9,154 nucleotides of DNA from an uncultured Gemmiger sp. (GCA_944382805.1 CALWNS010000014.1:1-9154), one strand, 5' to 3'; numbered from the stretch's first letter, positions 1-6,390 are shown. The notes: a model not told the origin generated them from the sequence alone. Numbers and translations are program-made.

Positions 1-745
1 TCGCGGCCATATCAAGCGCCAGCACCCGCTTGCCGCGCAGGCTTTCGGTCACCTGGTCTGCCGCAATGCGCTGGGCCAGCGCTTCGGCCAGCGCGCTTTT
101 GCCCACGCCCGGTTCTCCCAGCAGGCAGGGGTTGTTTTTCTGGCGGCGGCACAGGATCTCGATCATGCGTTCCAGTTCGCGGTCGCGGCACAGCACCGGG
201 TCCAGCCGGCCCTCCTGCGCCAGGCGGGTCAGGTCGCGGCCGTATTTTTCGCTGGGCTTGCCGCTGCGGGCCGTGCTCATGCGCGGCGCGGCCGGCAGCA
301 CCAGCTGGCCGGAAAGCTGGCGGCACTCCCGCGCGGCCTGCGGCACCTCCACCCCCAGGCCGGCCAGCCAGACGCTGGCGGTGCAGGCGCAGTCCTCCAG
401 CATGGCGCACAGCAGGTGTTCGTTGCCGGCGCGGGCGCTGCGTGCCGCGTGCGCGCCCAGCACGGCAAATTCCAGCGTTTTGCGGCTTTCGGGCGCCAGG
501 TCCTGCCGGGTCAGGCGCAGCGGGCGGCTTTGGCCCGCGCGCTGGTCGCTGCAGGGCTGCAGGGCGCTTTCGGTAATGTTTTTGCGGTGCAGGAAGTCCG
601 CCGCCGGCCCCTGCGCGGTTTGCAGCATGGCCAGCAGGATGTGGCCGGTATCGGCGGCGCGGCAGCCCTGCTGCCCGGCCAGCGTCAGCGCCCGGCCGAT
701 CGTTCTGGCCGCGGGCCAGGAAAGGCCCTTTTGAAAGTACAGCAT
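1..745 (-). CDS. Clp/Hsp100 AAA+ ATPase (ClpA/ClpC type), N-terminal part, runs off left edge
   Basis: The first 248 codons of a Clp-family ATPase are visible, reading leftward from an ATG at 745-743. Such proteins unfold substrates and feed them to ClpP, or disaggregate them, in the cytoplasm. Residues 1-145 look like the double Clp N-domain, with the paired motifs DTGHILLAML (about 32-41) and NEHLLCAML (108-116). A short linker leads to the first AAA+ domain: YGRDLTRLAQEGRLDPVL (168-185), then KNNPCLLGEPGVGKSALAEA, with the Walker A GEPGVGKS at 210-217. The ribosome site AGGAGGAG lies about seven bases before the ATG. Compared with housekeeping ClpC the sequence diverges: VLCRDRE replaces the usual VIGRDKE, Walker A ends GKS rather than GKT, and the N-domain is cysteine-rich. 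It may therefore be an accessory paralogue. Walker B, the sensors, the second ATPase domain and any ClpP-binding loop lie outside the window, so ClpA, ClpC and ClpB-like types cannot be separated. Confidence 0.88.
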   Translation of the reverse strand, partial: MLYFQKGLSWPAARTIGRALTLAGQQGCRAADTGHILLAMLQTAQGPAADFLHRKNITESALQPCSDQRAGQSRPLRLTRQDLAPESRKTLEFAVLGAHAARSARAGNEHLLCAMLEDCACTASVWLAGLGVEVPQAARECRQLSGQLVLPAAPRMSTARSGKPSEKYGRDLTRLAQEGRLDPVLCRDRELERMIEILCRRQKNNPCLLGEPGVGKSALAEALAQRIAADQVTESLRGKRVLALDMAA

Positions 746-758
746 CTGGTTCTCCTCC

Positions 759-780
759 TGTATGCCGTGTACGGCGTACA
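759..780. promoter_or_regulatory. 22-bp imperfect palindrome, candidate operator in the clp leader
   Basis: On the plus strand, arms TGTATGCCGT (759-768) and ACGGCGTACA (771-780) are separated by GT. Nine of ten base pairs match; the exception is 763/776. A nested perfect 13-bp dyad, TGTACG-G-CGTACA, spans 768-780. The site overlaps the expected clp transcription start and abuts the clp ribosome site. On the clp RNA the mismatch is A against C with only a two-base loop, so a protein-bound DNA site is more likely than an RNA hairpin. It resembles neither the CtsR direct repeat nor the CIRCE element. The binding protein is unknown. Confidence 0.4.
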
Positions 781-785
781 AAACC

Positions 786-814
786 AGTATAGGCGGGCGT
801 GGGGCAAATAATCA
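786..814 (-). promoter_or_regulatory. Possible weak sigma-A promoter for the clp gene
   Basis: On the minus strand a -10-like TATACT lies at 791-786. Seventeen bases upstream, at 814-809, is TGATTA, a poor match to TTGACA. This would start transcription near 777-780 and give a leader of about 33 bases. The -10 is plausible by position, but the poor -35 makes this tentative. Weak core elements would suit a gene that needs an activator or is normally repressed. Confidence 0.35.
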
Positions 815-833
815 TCGAAACCGGGCTAAAACG

Positions 834-862
834 CTGACAAAACCTGCGCCGTATGCTATAAT
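834..862 (+). promoter_or_regulatory. Sigma-A promoter with extended -10 for the ABC-asnA operon
   Basis: The -35 is CTGACA at 834-839, five of six bases matching TTGACA. A spacer of exactly 17 bases leads to a perfect TATAAT at 857-862. It is preceded by TGC, which gives the extended -10 TGn motif. Transcription should start near 868-870, about 43 bases before the first start codon. This is the only clear promoter facing the operon, and core strength alone predicts high basal expression. Confidence 0.85.
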
Positions 863-872
863 ATAAAACGAC

Positions 873-891
873 TTTCCGCTTTGGGCGGGAA
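873..891 (+). other. Leader hairpin just upstream of the first ribosome site of the operon
   Basis: TTTCCGC (873-879) can pair with GCGGGAA (885-891), giving seven pairs including one G-U, around a five-base loop. It would lie at the very 5' end of the transcript from the 834-862 promoter, ending about five bases before the AGGAGGAGG at 897-905. A 5' hairpin of this kind commonly protects mRNA. No U-tract follows, so it is not a terminator. Confidence 0.4.
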
Positions 892-896
892 CACAC

Positions 897-905
897 AGGA
901 GGAGG
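897..905 (+). promoter_or_regulatory. Ribosome binding site that decides the ABC subunit 1 start
   Basis: AGGAGGAGG is directly followed by an ATG at 906 and a second in-frame ATG at 912. An ATG touching the Shine-Dalgarno is too close to use. The ATG at 912 has a six-base gap and is therefore the likely start. Confidence 0.8.
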
Positions 906-911
906 ATGCCT

Positions 912-2651
912 ATGCGCAGGCTGCTGCGTTATTTGAAAGGGTACGAAAAGGAGACCGTGCTGGCCCCGCTGTTCAAAATGCTGGAGGCCTGCTTTGAACT
1001 GCTGGTGCCGCTGGTGGTGGCCGCTTTGGTGGATACCGGCATCGCCAACGCCGACGCGCCGTTTATCTGGGGGCAGTTCGGCATTCTGGTGCTGCTGGCC
1101 GCCGTTGGGCTTGTTTCCAGCGTGACTGCGCAGTATTTTGCGGCGCGCAGCGCGCTGGGCTACGGCACGGCGCTGCGGCGGGACCTGTTCCACCATATCC
1201 AGACGCTCTCCTACAGCGAGCTGGACGGCGTGGGCACGCCGACGCTGGTCACCCGCATGACCAGCGATGTGAACCAGCTGCAAAACGGCGTGAACATGAC
1301 GCTGCGGCTGCTTTTGCGCTGCCCGTTCATTGTGATCGGCGCGCTTTTGATGTCGCTTTCGATCAGCGTGCGCATGACGCTGTGGTTTTTGGGCGTGACG
1401 GCGCTGATCTTGCTGGTCATCGTGCTGGTGATGCGGGTGACGGTGCCGCGCTACCACGCCGCGCAGAATATGCTGGACAAAGTCACGCTGCTCACGCGGG
1501 AAAACTATGTGGGCGCGCGCGTGGTGCGGGCGTTCTCCCGCCAGAAGGACGAGATCGACGCCTTTACCGCCACGAACGACGCGCTGAAAAAGGTGCAGAC
1601 GTCCGCCGGGCGGTTTTCGGCGCTGCTCAACCCGGCCACCTACGTCATCGTCAACCTGGGCATCCTGGCGGTGCTGCTGCGCGGCGGCCAGCTGGTGGAC
1701 GGCGGCGTGCTGACCCAGGGGCAGATCATTGCGCTGATCAGCTACCTGAACCAGATCCTGACCAATTTGCTGCGCGCGGCCGACCTGGTGGTGACCATCA
1801 CCCGCGCCGTGGCCAGCGGCATCCGCGTGAACGAGCTGCTTACCACCCCCACCACCATGGCCGACCCCGGCACGCCGGAACTGGCCGCCGCCCCCGGCGC
1901 GCCGGCCATCGACTTTGCCGATGTGAGCTTTACCTACCGCGGCGCGGGCGCGCCGAGTTTGCAAGGCATCGGCTTTACGGCGGCGCCGGGGCAGACGATC
2001 GGCGTGATCGGCGGCACCGGCAGCGGCAAGACCACGCTGGTGGACCTGATCGCCCGCTTTTACGATGCGGGCGCGGGCCGCGTGCAGCTGTTCGGCCATG
2101 ATGTAAAAGAGTATTCGTTCGCCCAGCTGCGGCGGCTGGTGGGCATCGTGCCGCAGCGGGCGGTGCTGTTCACCGGCACCATCCGCGACAATATGCGCTG
2201 GGCCTGCCCCGACGCCACCGACGAGCAGATCTGGGCGGCGCTGAAGATCGCCCAGGCGGACGAGTTCGTGCGCGGCAAGCCGAGCGGGCTGGACGAGCCG
2301 GTGGAAACGGCCGGGCGCAACTTTTCCGGCGGGCAGCGCCAGCGCCTGACCATTGCCCGCGCGCTGGTGCCGCGCCCCGCGGTGCTGATCCTGGACGACA
2401 GTTCCAGCGCGCTGGACTTTGCCACCGACGCCGCGCTGCGCCGTGCCCTGCGGCAGGACACGGCCGGCATGACGGTGGTGATCGTGTCCCAGCGGGCGGC
2501 CGCCGTGCAGCGCGCCGACAAGATCCTGGTATTGGACGACGGCGAGCTGGTGGGCTGCGGCGCCCACGCCGAACTGCTGGCGCAGTGCCCGGTGTACAAA
2601 GAGATCTGCCTGAGCCAGCTTTCCCGCGAGGAGGTGGAGAAAACGCTATGA
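912..2651 (+). CDS. ABC exporter half-transporter, subunit 1 (degenerate-site subunit of a heterodimer)
   Basis: A 579-residue fused transmembrane and ATPase half-transporter of the cytoplasmic membrane, the usual length for type IV (B-family) exporters. Residues 1 to about 310 hold the six-helix exporter domain, with hydrophobic runs such as CPFIVIGALLMSLSI and ALILLVIVLVM. The nucleotide-binding domain follows. It has Walker A GGTGSGKT (367-374), Q-loop VPQRAVLF, signature FSGGQ (471-475), Walker B VLILD (491-495) and D-loop SALD. Two key residues are changed: the catalytic Glu after Walker B is Asp496, and the switch His is Gln527 (IVSQR where IVAHR is usual). These mark the degenerate-site subunit of heterodimeric exporters such as TM287/288, LmrCD and BmrCD. 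The partner gene begins in its stop codon. The substrate cannot be read from the sequence; drugs, lipids or peptides are all possible. Confidence 0.93.
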   Translation: MRRLLRYLKGYEKETVLAPLFKMLEACFELLVPLVVAALVDTGIANADAPFIWGQFGILVLLAAVGLVSSVTAQYFAARSALGYGTALRRDLFHHIQTLSYSELDGVGTPTLVTRMTSDVNQLQNGVNMTLRLLLRCPFIVIGALLMSLSISVRMTLWFLGVTALILLVIVLVMRVTVPRYHAAQNMLDKVTLLTRENYVGARVVRAFSRQKDEIDAFTATNDALKKVQTSAGRFSALLNPATYVIVNLGILAVLLRGGQLVDGGVLTQGQIIALISYLNQILTNLLRAADLVVTITRAVASGIRVNELLTTPTTMADPGTPELAAAPGAPAIDFADVSFTYRGAGAPSLQGIGFTAAPGQTIGVIGGTGSGKTTLVDLIARFYDAGAGRVQLFGHDVKEYSFAQLRRLVGIVPQRAVLFTGTIRDNMRWACPDATDEQIWAALKIAQADEFVRGKPSGLDEPVETAGRNFSGGQRQRLTIARALVPRPAVLILDDSSSALDFATDAALRRALRQDTAGMTVVIVSQRAAAVQRADKILVLDDGELVGCGAHAELLAQCPVYKEICLSQLSREEVEKTL

Positions 2652-4411
2652 GCAAGCAAAACAAAACCTCCGCCCGCCCGGATACGCTGCGGCGGGTGCT
2701 GGGGCTGATCGCCCCGTACCGCGGGCTGGTGGCGCTTTCGCTGCTGCTGGCTGCCGTGACCGTGGTGGCCACGCTGTATGTGCCGGTGCTGACCGGCGAC
2801 GGCGTGGACCTGATCTTAGGCCCCGGGCAGGTGGATTTTGCCGCCCTGGGCGCGCTGGCCGTGCGGCTGGCGCTGATCGTGGCCGGCACCGCGCTGTGCC
2901 AGTGGCTGATGAACGTCATCAACAACCGCATCACCTTCCAGGTGGTGCGCGACATCCGCGTACACGCTTTCAGCCATATGGAACAGCTGCCGCTAAGCTA
3001 CATCGACGCGCACCGCCCCGGCGAGGCCATCAGCCGCCTGACCACCGATGTGGAGCAGTTTTCCGACGGTTTGCTGATGGGCTTTACCCAGCTGTTTACC
3101 GGCGTGCTGACCATTGTGGTCACGCTGGGCTTTATGCTTTCGATCGACTGGCGCATCACGCTGGTGGTGGTGGTCCTGACGCCGCTTTCCATCTTTGTGG
3201 CCAAGTTCATTGCCGAACACACCTACTCGATGTTCCGCGTGCAGAGCGATACCCGCGCCGAGATGACCGGCCTGGTGGAGGAGCTGGTGGGCAACGAACA
3301 CCTGGTGCGCGCCTTTGCCTACGAGAGCCGGGCCGAAGAGCGGTTCGAGCGCATCAACCTGGACCTGCAGCGCTGCGGCGTGCGGGCCACCTTCTTTTCC
3401 TCGCTGACCAACCCCTGCACGCGGTCGGTGAACTCGGTGGTCTACGCGGCGGTGGGCGTGCTGGGCGCGCTGATCGCCATTGGCGGGGGCGGCATCACGG
3501 CGGGCAGCCTTTCGGCCCTTTTGCAGTACGCCAACCAGTATACCAAGCCGTTCAACGATATTTCCAGCGTGATGACCGAGCTGCAGAACGCAATGGCCTG
3601 CGCGCAGCGGGTGTTCGACCTGATCGACGAGGAGCCGATCCGCCCCGATGCGCCCAACGCCGCCGTGCTGCCGCAGGGCGCAGGCCGCGTGGCGTTTGAG
3701 CACGTGCGGTTCCGCTACGACCCGCAGGTGCCGCTGATCGAGGATATGAACCTGCGGGTATGGCCGGGGCAGCGCATTGCGCTGGTCGGCCCCACCGGCT
3801 GCGGCAAGACCACGCTGGTCAACCTGCTGATGCGGTTTTACGAGATCGACGGCGGCGCGCTGCTGGTGGACGACCGCCCGCTGGACAGCGTGACGCGGGA
3901 TTCGCTGCGGGCCAACCTGGGCATGGTGCTGCAGGAGACCTGGCTGAAATGCGGCACGGTGGCCGAGAACATCGCCTACGGCAAGCCGGACGCCACCCGC
4001 AAGGAGATCGAAGCGGCGGCCCGCCAGGCCCGCGCGCACAGCTTTATCACCCGCCTGCCGCAGGGGTACGACACCCTGATCGCAGAGGACGGCGGCAACC
4101 TGAGCGCCGGGCAGCGCCAGCTGCTGTGCATTGCGCGCGTGATGCTGCGCCGCCCGCCCATCCTGATCCTGGACGAAGCGACCAGTTCCATCGACACCCG
4201 CACCGAAGTGCTGGTGCAGGCCGCGTTTGACGAACTGATGCGCGGGCGCACGAGCTTTATTGTGGCGCACCGGCTTTCCACCATCAAAAACGCCGACCGC
4301 ATCCTGGTGATGCGCGCCGGCAGCATTGTGGAAAGCGGCGCCCACGACGAGCTGCTGGCCCGGGGCGGGTTCTATGCCAAACTGTACGAAAGCCAGTTTG
4401 CGCAGGTATAA
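2648..4411 (+). CDS. ABC exporter half-transporter, subunit 2 (consensus-site subunit of a heterodimer)
   Basis: A 587-residue half-transporter that completes the heterodimer with the preceding gene. Its ATG overlaps the previous TGA (ATGA), which implies coupled translation and equal amounts. A ribosome site AGGAGGTGGAG lies just before it, so the in-frame ATG 63 bases upstream at 2585 is unlikely. The N-terminal half has six hydrophobic helices, including GLVALSLLLAAVTVVATL and LLMGFTQLFTGVLTIVVTL, and ends near residue 330. The nucleotide-binding domain has Walker A GPTGCGKT (381-388), Q-loop VLQETWLKCGT, signature LSAGQ (485-489), Walker B LILDE with catalytic Glu510, D-loop SSID and switch His541 in IVAHRLST. 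Only the signature is altered (LSAGQ for LSGGQ). In the dimer that signature faces the degenerate Walker site of subunit 1, so the two sets of changes fall in one ATP site. The substrate is unknown. Confidence 0.94.
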   Translation: MSKQNKTSARPDTLRRVLGLIAPYRGLVALSLLLAAVTVVATLYVPVLTGDGVDLILGPGQVDFAALGALAVRLALIVAGTALCQWLMNVINNRITFQVVRDIRVHAFSHMEQLPLSYIDAHRPGEAISRLTTDVEQFSDGLLMGFTQLFTGVLTIVVTLGFMLSIDWRITLVVVVLTPLSIFVAKFIAEHTYSMFRVQSDTRAEMTGLVEELVGNEHLVRAFAYESRAEERFERINLDLQRCGVRATFFSSLTNPCTRSVNSVVYAAVGVLGALIAIGGGGITAGSLSALLQYANQYTKPFNDISSVMTELQNAMACAQRVFDLIDEEPIRPDAPNAAVLPQGAGRVAFEHVRFRYDPQVPLIEDMNLRVWPGQRIALVGPTGCGKTTLVNLLMRFYEIDGGALLVDDRPLDSVTRDSLRANLGMVLQETWLKCGTVAENIAYGKPDATRKEIEAAARQARAHSFITRLPQGYDTLIAEDGGNLSAGQRQLLCIARVMLRRPPILILDEATSSIDTRTEVLVQAAFDELMRGRTSFIVAHRLSTIKNADRILVMRAGSIVESGAHDELLARGGFYAKLYESQFAQV

Positions 4412-4433
4412 CAAAACGAGAGGGGTACGGAAA

Positions 4434-5444
4434 ATGAGCCAAACGAGCATCCCGCAGGGCTACAAAAGCCTGCTGGGCCTGTACGACACACAGAAAGCCA
4501 TCGGCCTGATCAAGACCATTTTTCAGGAAAAGCTGTGCGCGGCGCTGCACCTGAAACGGGTGACCGCCCCGCTGTTCGTGGAGCACGGCAGCGGCCTGAA
4601 CGACGACCTGAACGGCGTGGAGCGCCCGGTGCGCTTTGACGTGCCCTGCCTTTCCGGCGACGCCGAGGTGGTACACAGCCTGGCCAAATGGAAGCGCTAT
4701 GCACTGTACAAGTACGGGTTCCGCCCCGGGCAGGGCATCGTGTGCGACATGAACGCCATCCGCCGCGACGAGGAACCGGACAACCTGCACAGCATCTATG
4801 TGGACCAGTGGGACTGGGAGCGGGTCATCACCGCCCGCCAGCGCACGCTGCCGTTCCTGAAAGACACCGTGCGGGACATCGTGGACGCGGTGTGCGCCAC
4901 GGCCGATGAGCTGCGCTGGAAGTTCCCGGAGTTAAAGCGCGTGCGCCTGGGGCGCGAGGTCACCTTTGTCACCACGCAGGAACTGGAGGACCTCTACCCT
5001 GCCCTGACGCCCAAGGAGCGCGAAAACGCCTTTGCCAAAGAGCACGGCACCATCTGCCTGCTGCAGATCGGCGGCAAGCTGGCCTCCGGCAAGGCGCACG
5101 ACGGCCGCGCGCCCGACTATGACGATTGGACGCTGAACTGCGATATTTTGTTCTGGCACCAGCCCCTGGGCTGCGCGCTGGAACTTTCCAGCATGGGCAT
5201 CCGCGTGGACCAAGCCGCTCTGCGCCGCCAGCTGGCCGAAGCCGGCTGCCCCGAGCGCGCGGAACTGCCGTTCCACAAAATGCTGCTGGCGGGCGAACTG
5301 CCGCTGACGATGGGCGGCGGCATCGGCCAGAGCCGGCTGTGTATGCTGCTGCTGGGCAAAGCCCACGTGGGCGAAGTACAGGTGAGCCTGTGGGACCGGG
5401 AGACGCGCGCGGCCTGCGAGCAGGCCGGCGTGGTGCTGCTGTGA
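4434..5444 (+). CDS. asnA: Aspartate-ammonia ligase (asparagine synthetase A)
   Basis: AsnA makes asparagine from aspartate, ammonia and ATP, releasing AMP and pyrophosphate. It is a cytoplasmic homodimer with a class II aminoacyl-tRNA-synthetase-like fold. The 336 residues are close to the roughly 330 of the family. Conserved blocks are all present: GSGLNDDLNGVERPV (52-66), HSLAKWKR (81-88), NLHSIYVDQWDWE (117-129), GRAPDYDDW (224-232), ALELSSMGIRVD (248-259) and the ATP-site GGGIGQSR (294-301). The start at 4434 has GAGAGGGG eight bases upstream; the reading frame is open further upstream into the ABC gene, but that part is not AsnA-like. One oddity is LNCD at 234-237, where homologues I recall have LNGD. 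The gene is third in the operon, 22 bases after the exporter, with no room for its own leader such as a T-box. The identification is secure; the reason for the linkage is not. Confidence 0.97.
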   Translation: MSQTSIPQGYKSLLGLYDTQKAIGLIKTIFQEKLCAALHLKRVTAPLFVEHGSGLNDDLNGVERPVRFDVPCLSGDAEVVHSLAKWKRYALYKYGFRPGQGIVCDMNAIRRDEEPDNLHSIYVDQWDWERVITARQRTLPFLKDTVRDIVDAVCATADELRWKFPELKRVRLGREVTFVTTQELEDLYPALTPKERENAFAKEHGTICLLQIGGKLASGKAHDGRAPDYDDWTLNCDILFWHQPLGCALELSSMGIRVDQAALRRQLAEAGCPERAELPFHKMLLAGELPLTMGGGIGQSRLCMLLLGKAHVGEVQVSLWDRETRAACEQAGVVLL

Positions 5445-5650
5445 GCCGCGCCGAACCCCCCGCGCAGCGGCTGGAAGCGTTTGAGGCGATGCTGGCCGCC
5501 GTGCAGGCGCAGTACGCCGACACCACCGCCCGCATGGAACAGCTGAAAGCGGCCGGGCGGGTAAAATCCGCCACATACCGCCAGCTGTTTGCCAAAAAGC
5601 TGAGCCTGCAGGACGTACTGACCCTGTACGAGGTCTACGGCCTGCTGTGA
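5441..5650 (+). CDS. Small protein of unknown function, translationally coupled to asnA
   Basis: A 69-residue protein that I do not recognise. The proposed GTG start at 5441-5443 overlaps the asnA TGA as GTGA. No Shine-Dalgarno is visible, so re-initiation by ribosomes ending asnA would be needed. The first residues are MSRAEPPAQRLEAFEAMLAA. Residues 8-40 look like a charged amphipathic helix or short coiled coil. A basic stretch follows (GRVKSATYRQLFAKK, 39-53), then a compact hydrophobic end, LQDVLTLYEVYGLL. There is no signal peptide or membrane segment, so it is probably cytoplasmic. The helix-turn-helix-like sizes might suit nucleic-acid or protein binding, but that is speculation. An alternative ATG at 5489 would give 53 residues, again without a good ribosome site. 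Coding is supported by the coupled position and by the stop lying just before the terminator. Confidence 0.65.
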   Translation: MSRAEPPAQRLEAFEAMLAAVQAQYADTTARMEQLKAAGRVKSATYRQLFAKKLSLQDVLTLYEVYGLL

Positions 5651-5671
5651 GCCGCCAAACGACATGAGAAA

Positions 5672-5703
5672 ACCGCCCCGGCGCGAATCTGCGCCGGGGC
5701 GGT
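5672..5703. terminator. Bidirectional intrinsic terminator between convergent operons
   Basis: Arms ACCGCCCCGGCGC (5672-5684) and GCGCCGGGGCGGT (5691-5703) pair perfectly over 13 bp around a six-base loop. On the minus strand the stem is followed at once by TTTTCTC, a good U-tract for ending the atpA-B-D transcript. On the plus strand it is followed by CTGCTTTGTTTATTTCTG, a looser U-rich run ending the ABC-asnA transcript. It sits 21 bases past the small gene's stop and nine bases past the atpD stop. Confidence 0.9.
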
Positions 5704-5712
5704 CTGCTTTGT

Positions 5713-6327
5713 TTATTTCTGCTTTTGGTTTTTGATGACCTTCAGGCGGCCGAATTCCTCGCGCTCTTTTTCGCTCAGCGCTTCGTCGATCATCTTGGCG
5801 GTGGCCTGCATCTGCGGGATCTGCACGTTGCCCAGGGCGTTGGCGCGCTTTTGGGTCTTGCGGATGGCTTCGGCCAGGCGCACCACGCTGGTCTCGACTT
5901 CGGCCAGCTCCACGGTCAGGGTCTTGACCTCGTTGAATTTGAGGTAGGCGGCGTCCAGCAGGCCGTTGGTGGATTCCAGCCCGTAGTACAACCCCAGCGG
6001 GGCGCTGGGCTTGAGCGTGACGGCGGGCAGTTCCACGCCCATCACGCTGCGGCGGTCCACCTGCAGCCCGTGTTCGACCGGCACGCTGGCCGTAAACTCG
6101 CCCACCGACCCCAGCATGATGTTGGCGCGCTGCAAAGCGGCGTAGGCTTCCTGGTAGGCGGCGCTGATCTTATCCTGGATGGCGGCGGCGCGGTCGATCA
6201 GGCGCATCATCTCGCGCACCAGGATATTGCGCTTGCGGTCCATCAGCTCATAGCCCTGGGTGGCCAGCGCCAGGCTGCGGCGGGTGGCCATCAGGGTGGA
6301 TTGTGTGGGAAAAACTTGCTGGGCCAT
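5713..6327 (-). CDS. atpD: V-type ATP synthase/ATPase subunit D
   Basis: Subunit D is the central shaft of the V1 motor. Its long coiled coil turns inside the A3B3 ring and couples ATP turnover to ion movement through the membrane rotor. The 204 residues fit the family (about 200-230). Typical regions are the N-terminal helix with PTQSTLMATRRSLALATQGY and the charged stretch LMDRKRNILVREMMRL. Near the C-terminus are the signature-like KRANALGNVQIPQMQATAKM and SEKEREEFGRLKVIKNQK. The ribosome site AAGGGGG lies about eight bases before the ATG. It follows atpB by 63 bases, the only real gap in this operon, and ends just before the shared terminator. The A-B-D order matches clostridial and enterococcal V-ATPase operons. 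Na+ or H+ specificity depends on the membrane rotor subunit, which is not in the window. Confidence 0.95.
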   Translation of the reverse strand: MAQQVFPTQSTLMATRRSLALATQGYELMDRKRNILVREMMRLIDRAAAIQDKISAAYQEAYAALQRANIMLGSVGEFTASVPVEHGLQVDRRSVMGVELPAVTLKPSAPLGLYYGLESTNGLLDAAYLKFNEVKTLTVELAEVETSVVRLAEAIRKTQKRANALGNVQIPQMQATAKMIDEALSEKEREEFGRLKVIKNQKQK

Positions 6328-6361
6328 GTTGCCAACCCCCTTGGGAAATCAAATTCGGAAT

Positions 6362-6389
6362 GCGGCGCGGGAAACTGAGGGCGCGCCGC
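6362..6389 (-). other. Intercistronic hairpin between atpB and atpD
   Basis: In the 63-base gap, GCGGCGCG (6362-6369) pairs with CGCGCCGC (6382-6389). This makes a perfect 8-bp GC stem with a 12-base loop. It begins within a few bases of the atpB stop codon at 6391-6393. There is no run of U after it on the minus strand, so full termination is unlikely. It may stabilise the upstream message or reduce read-through into atpD. Confidence 0.45.
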
Positions 6390-6390
6390 C

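Noticed and set aside
906..911. Upstream ATG at 906 as the start of ABC subunit 1
   Set aside because: It directly touches the AGGAGGAGG ribosome site, leaving no spacer. The in-frame ATG at 912 has normal spacing.
746..911. CtsR or CIRCE heat-shock operator in the divergent region
   Set aside because: Neither the GGTCAAA direct repeat nor the TTAGCACTC/GAGTGCTAA inverted repeat is present. Only the unrelated 759-780 palindrome is seen.
12..2567. 851-codon open frame on the minus strand across the clp region and ABC subunit 1
   Set aside because: It is antisense to a well-conserved ABC transporter and in a different frame from the real clp gene. Its translation is low-complexity (rich in Arg, Ala, Gly, Gln and His) with no domain. 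Long antisense frames are expected from GC-rich codon bias.
4412..4433. T-box or other riboswitch controlling asnA
   Set aside because: Only 22 bases separate the ABC stop from the asnA start, which is too short for a riboswitch; only a ribosome site is visible there.
2993..4450. 485-codon minus-strand open frame opposite ABC subunit 2
   Set aside because: The composition is typical of an antisense shadow (His, Gln, Ala and Arg rich), it has no recognisable motif, and it lies fully opposite a gene with intact Walker and signature motifs.
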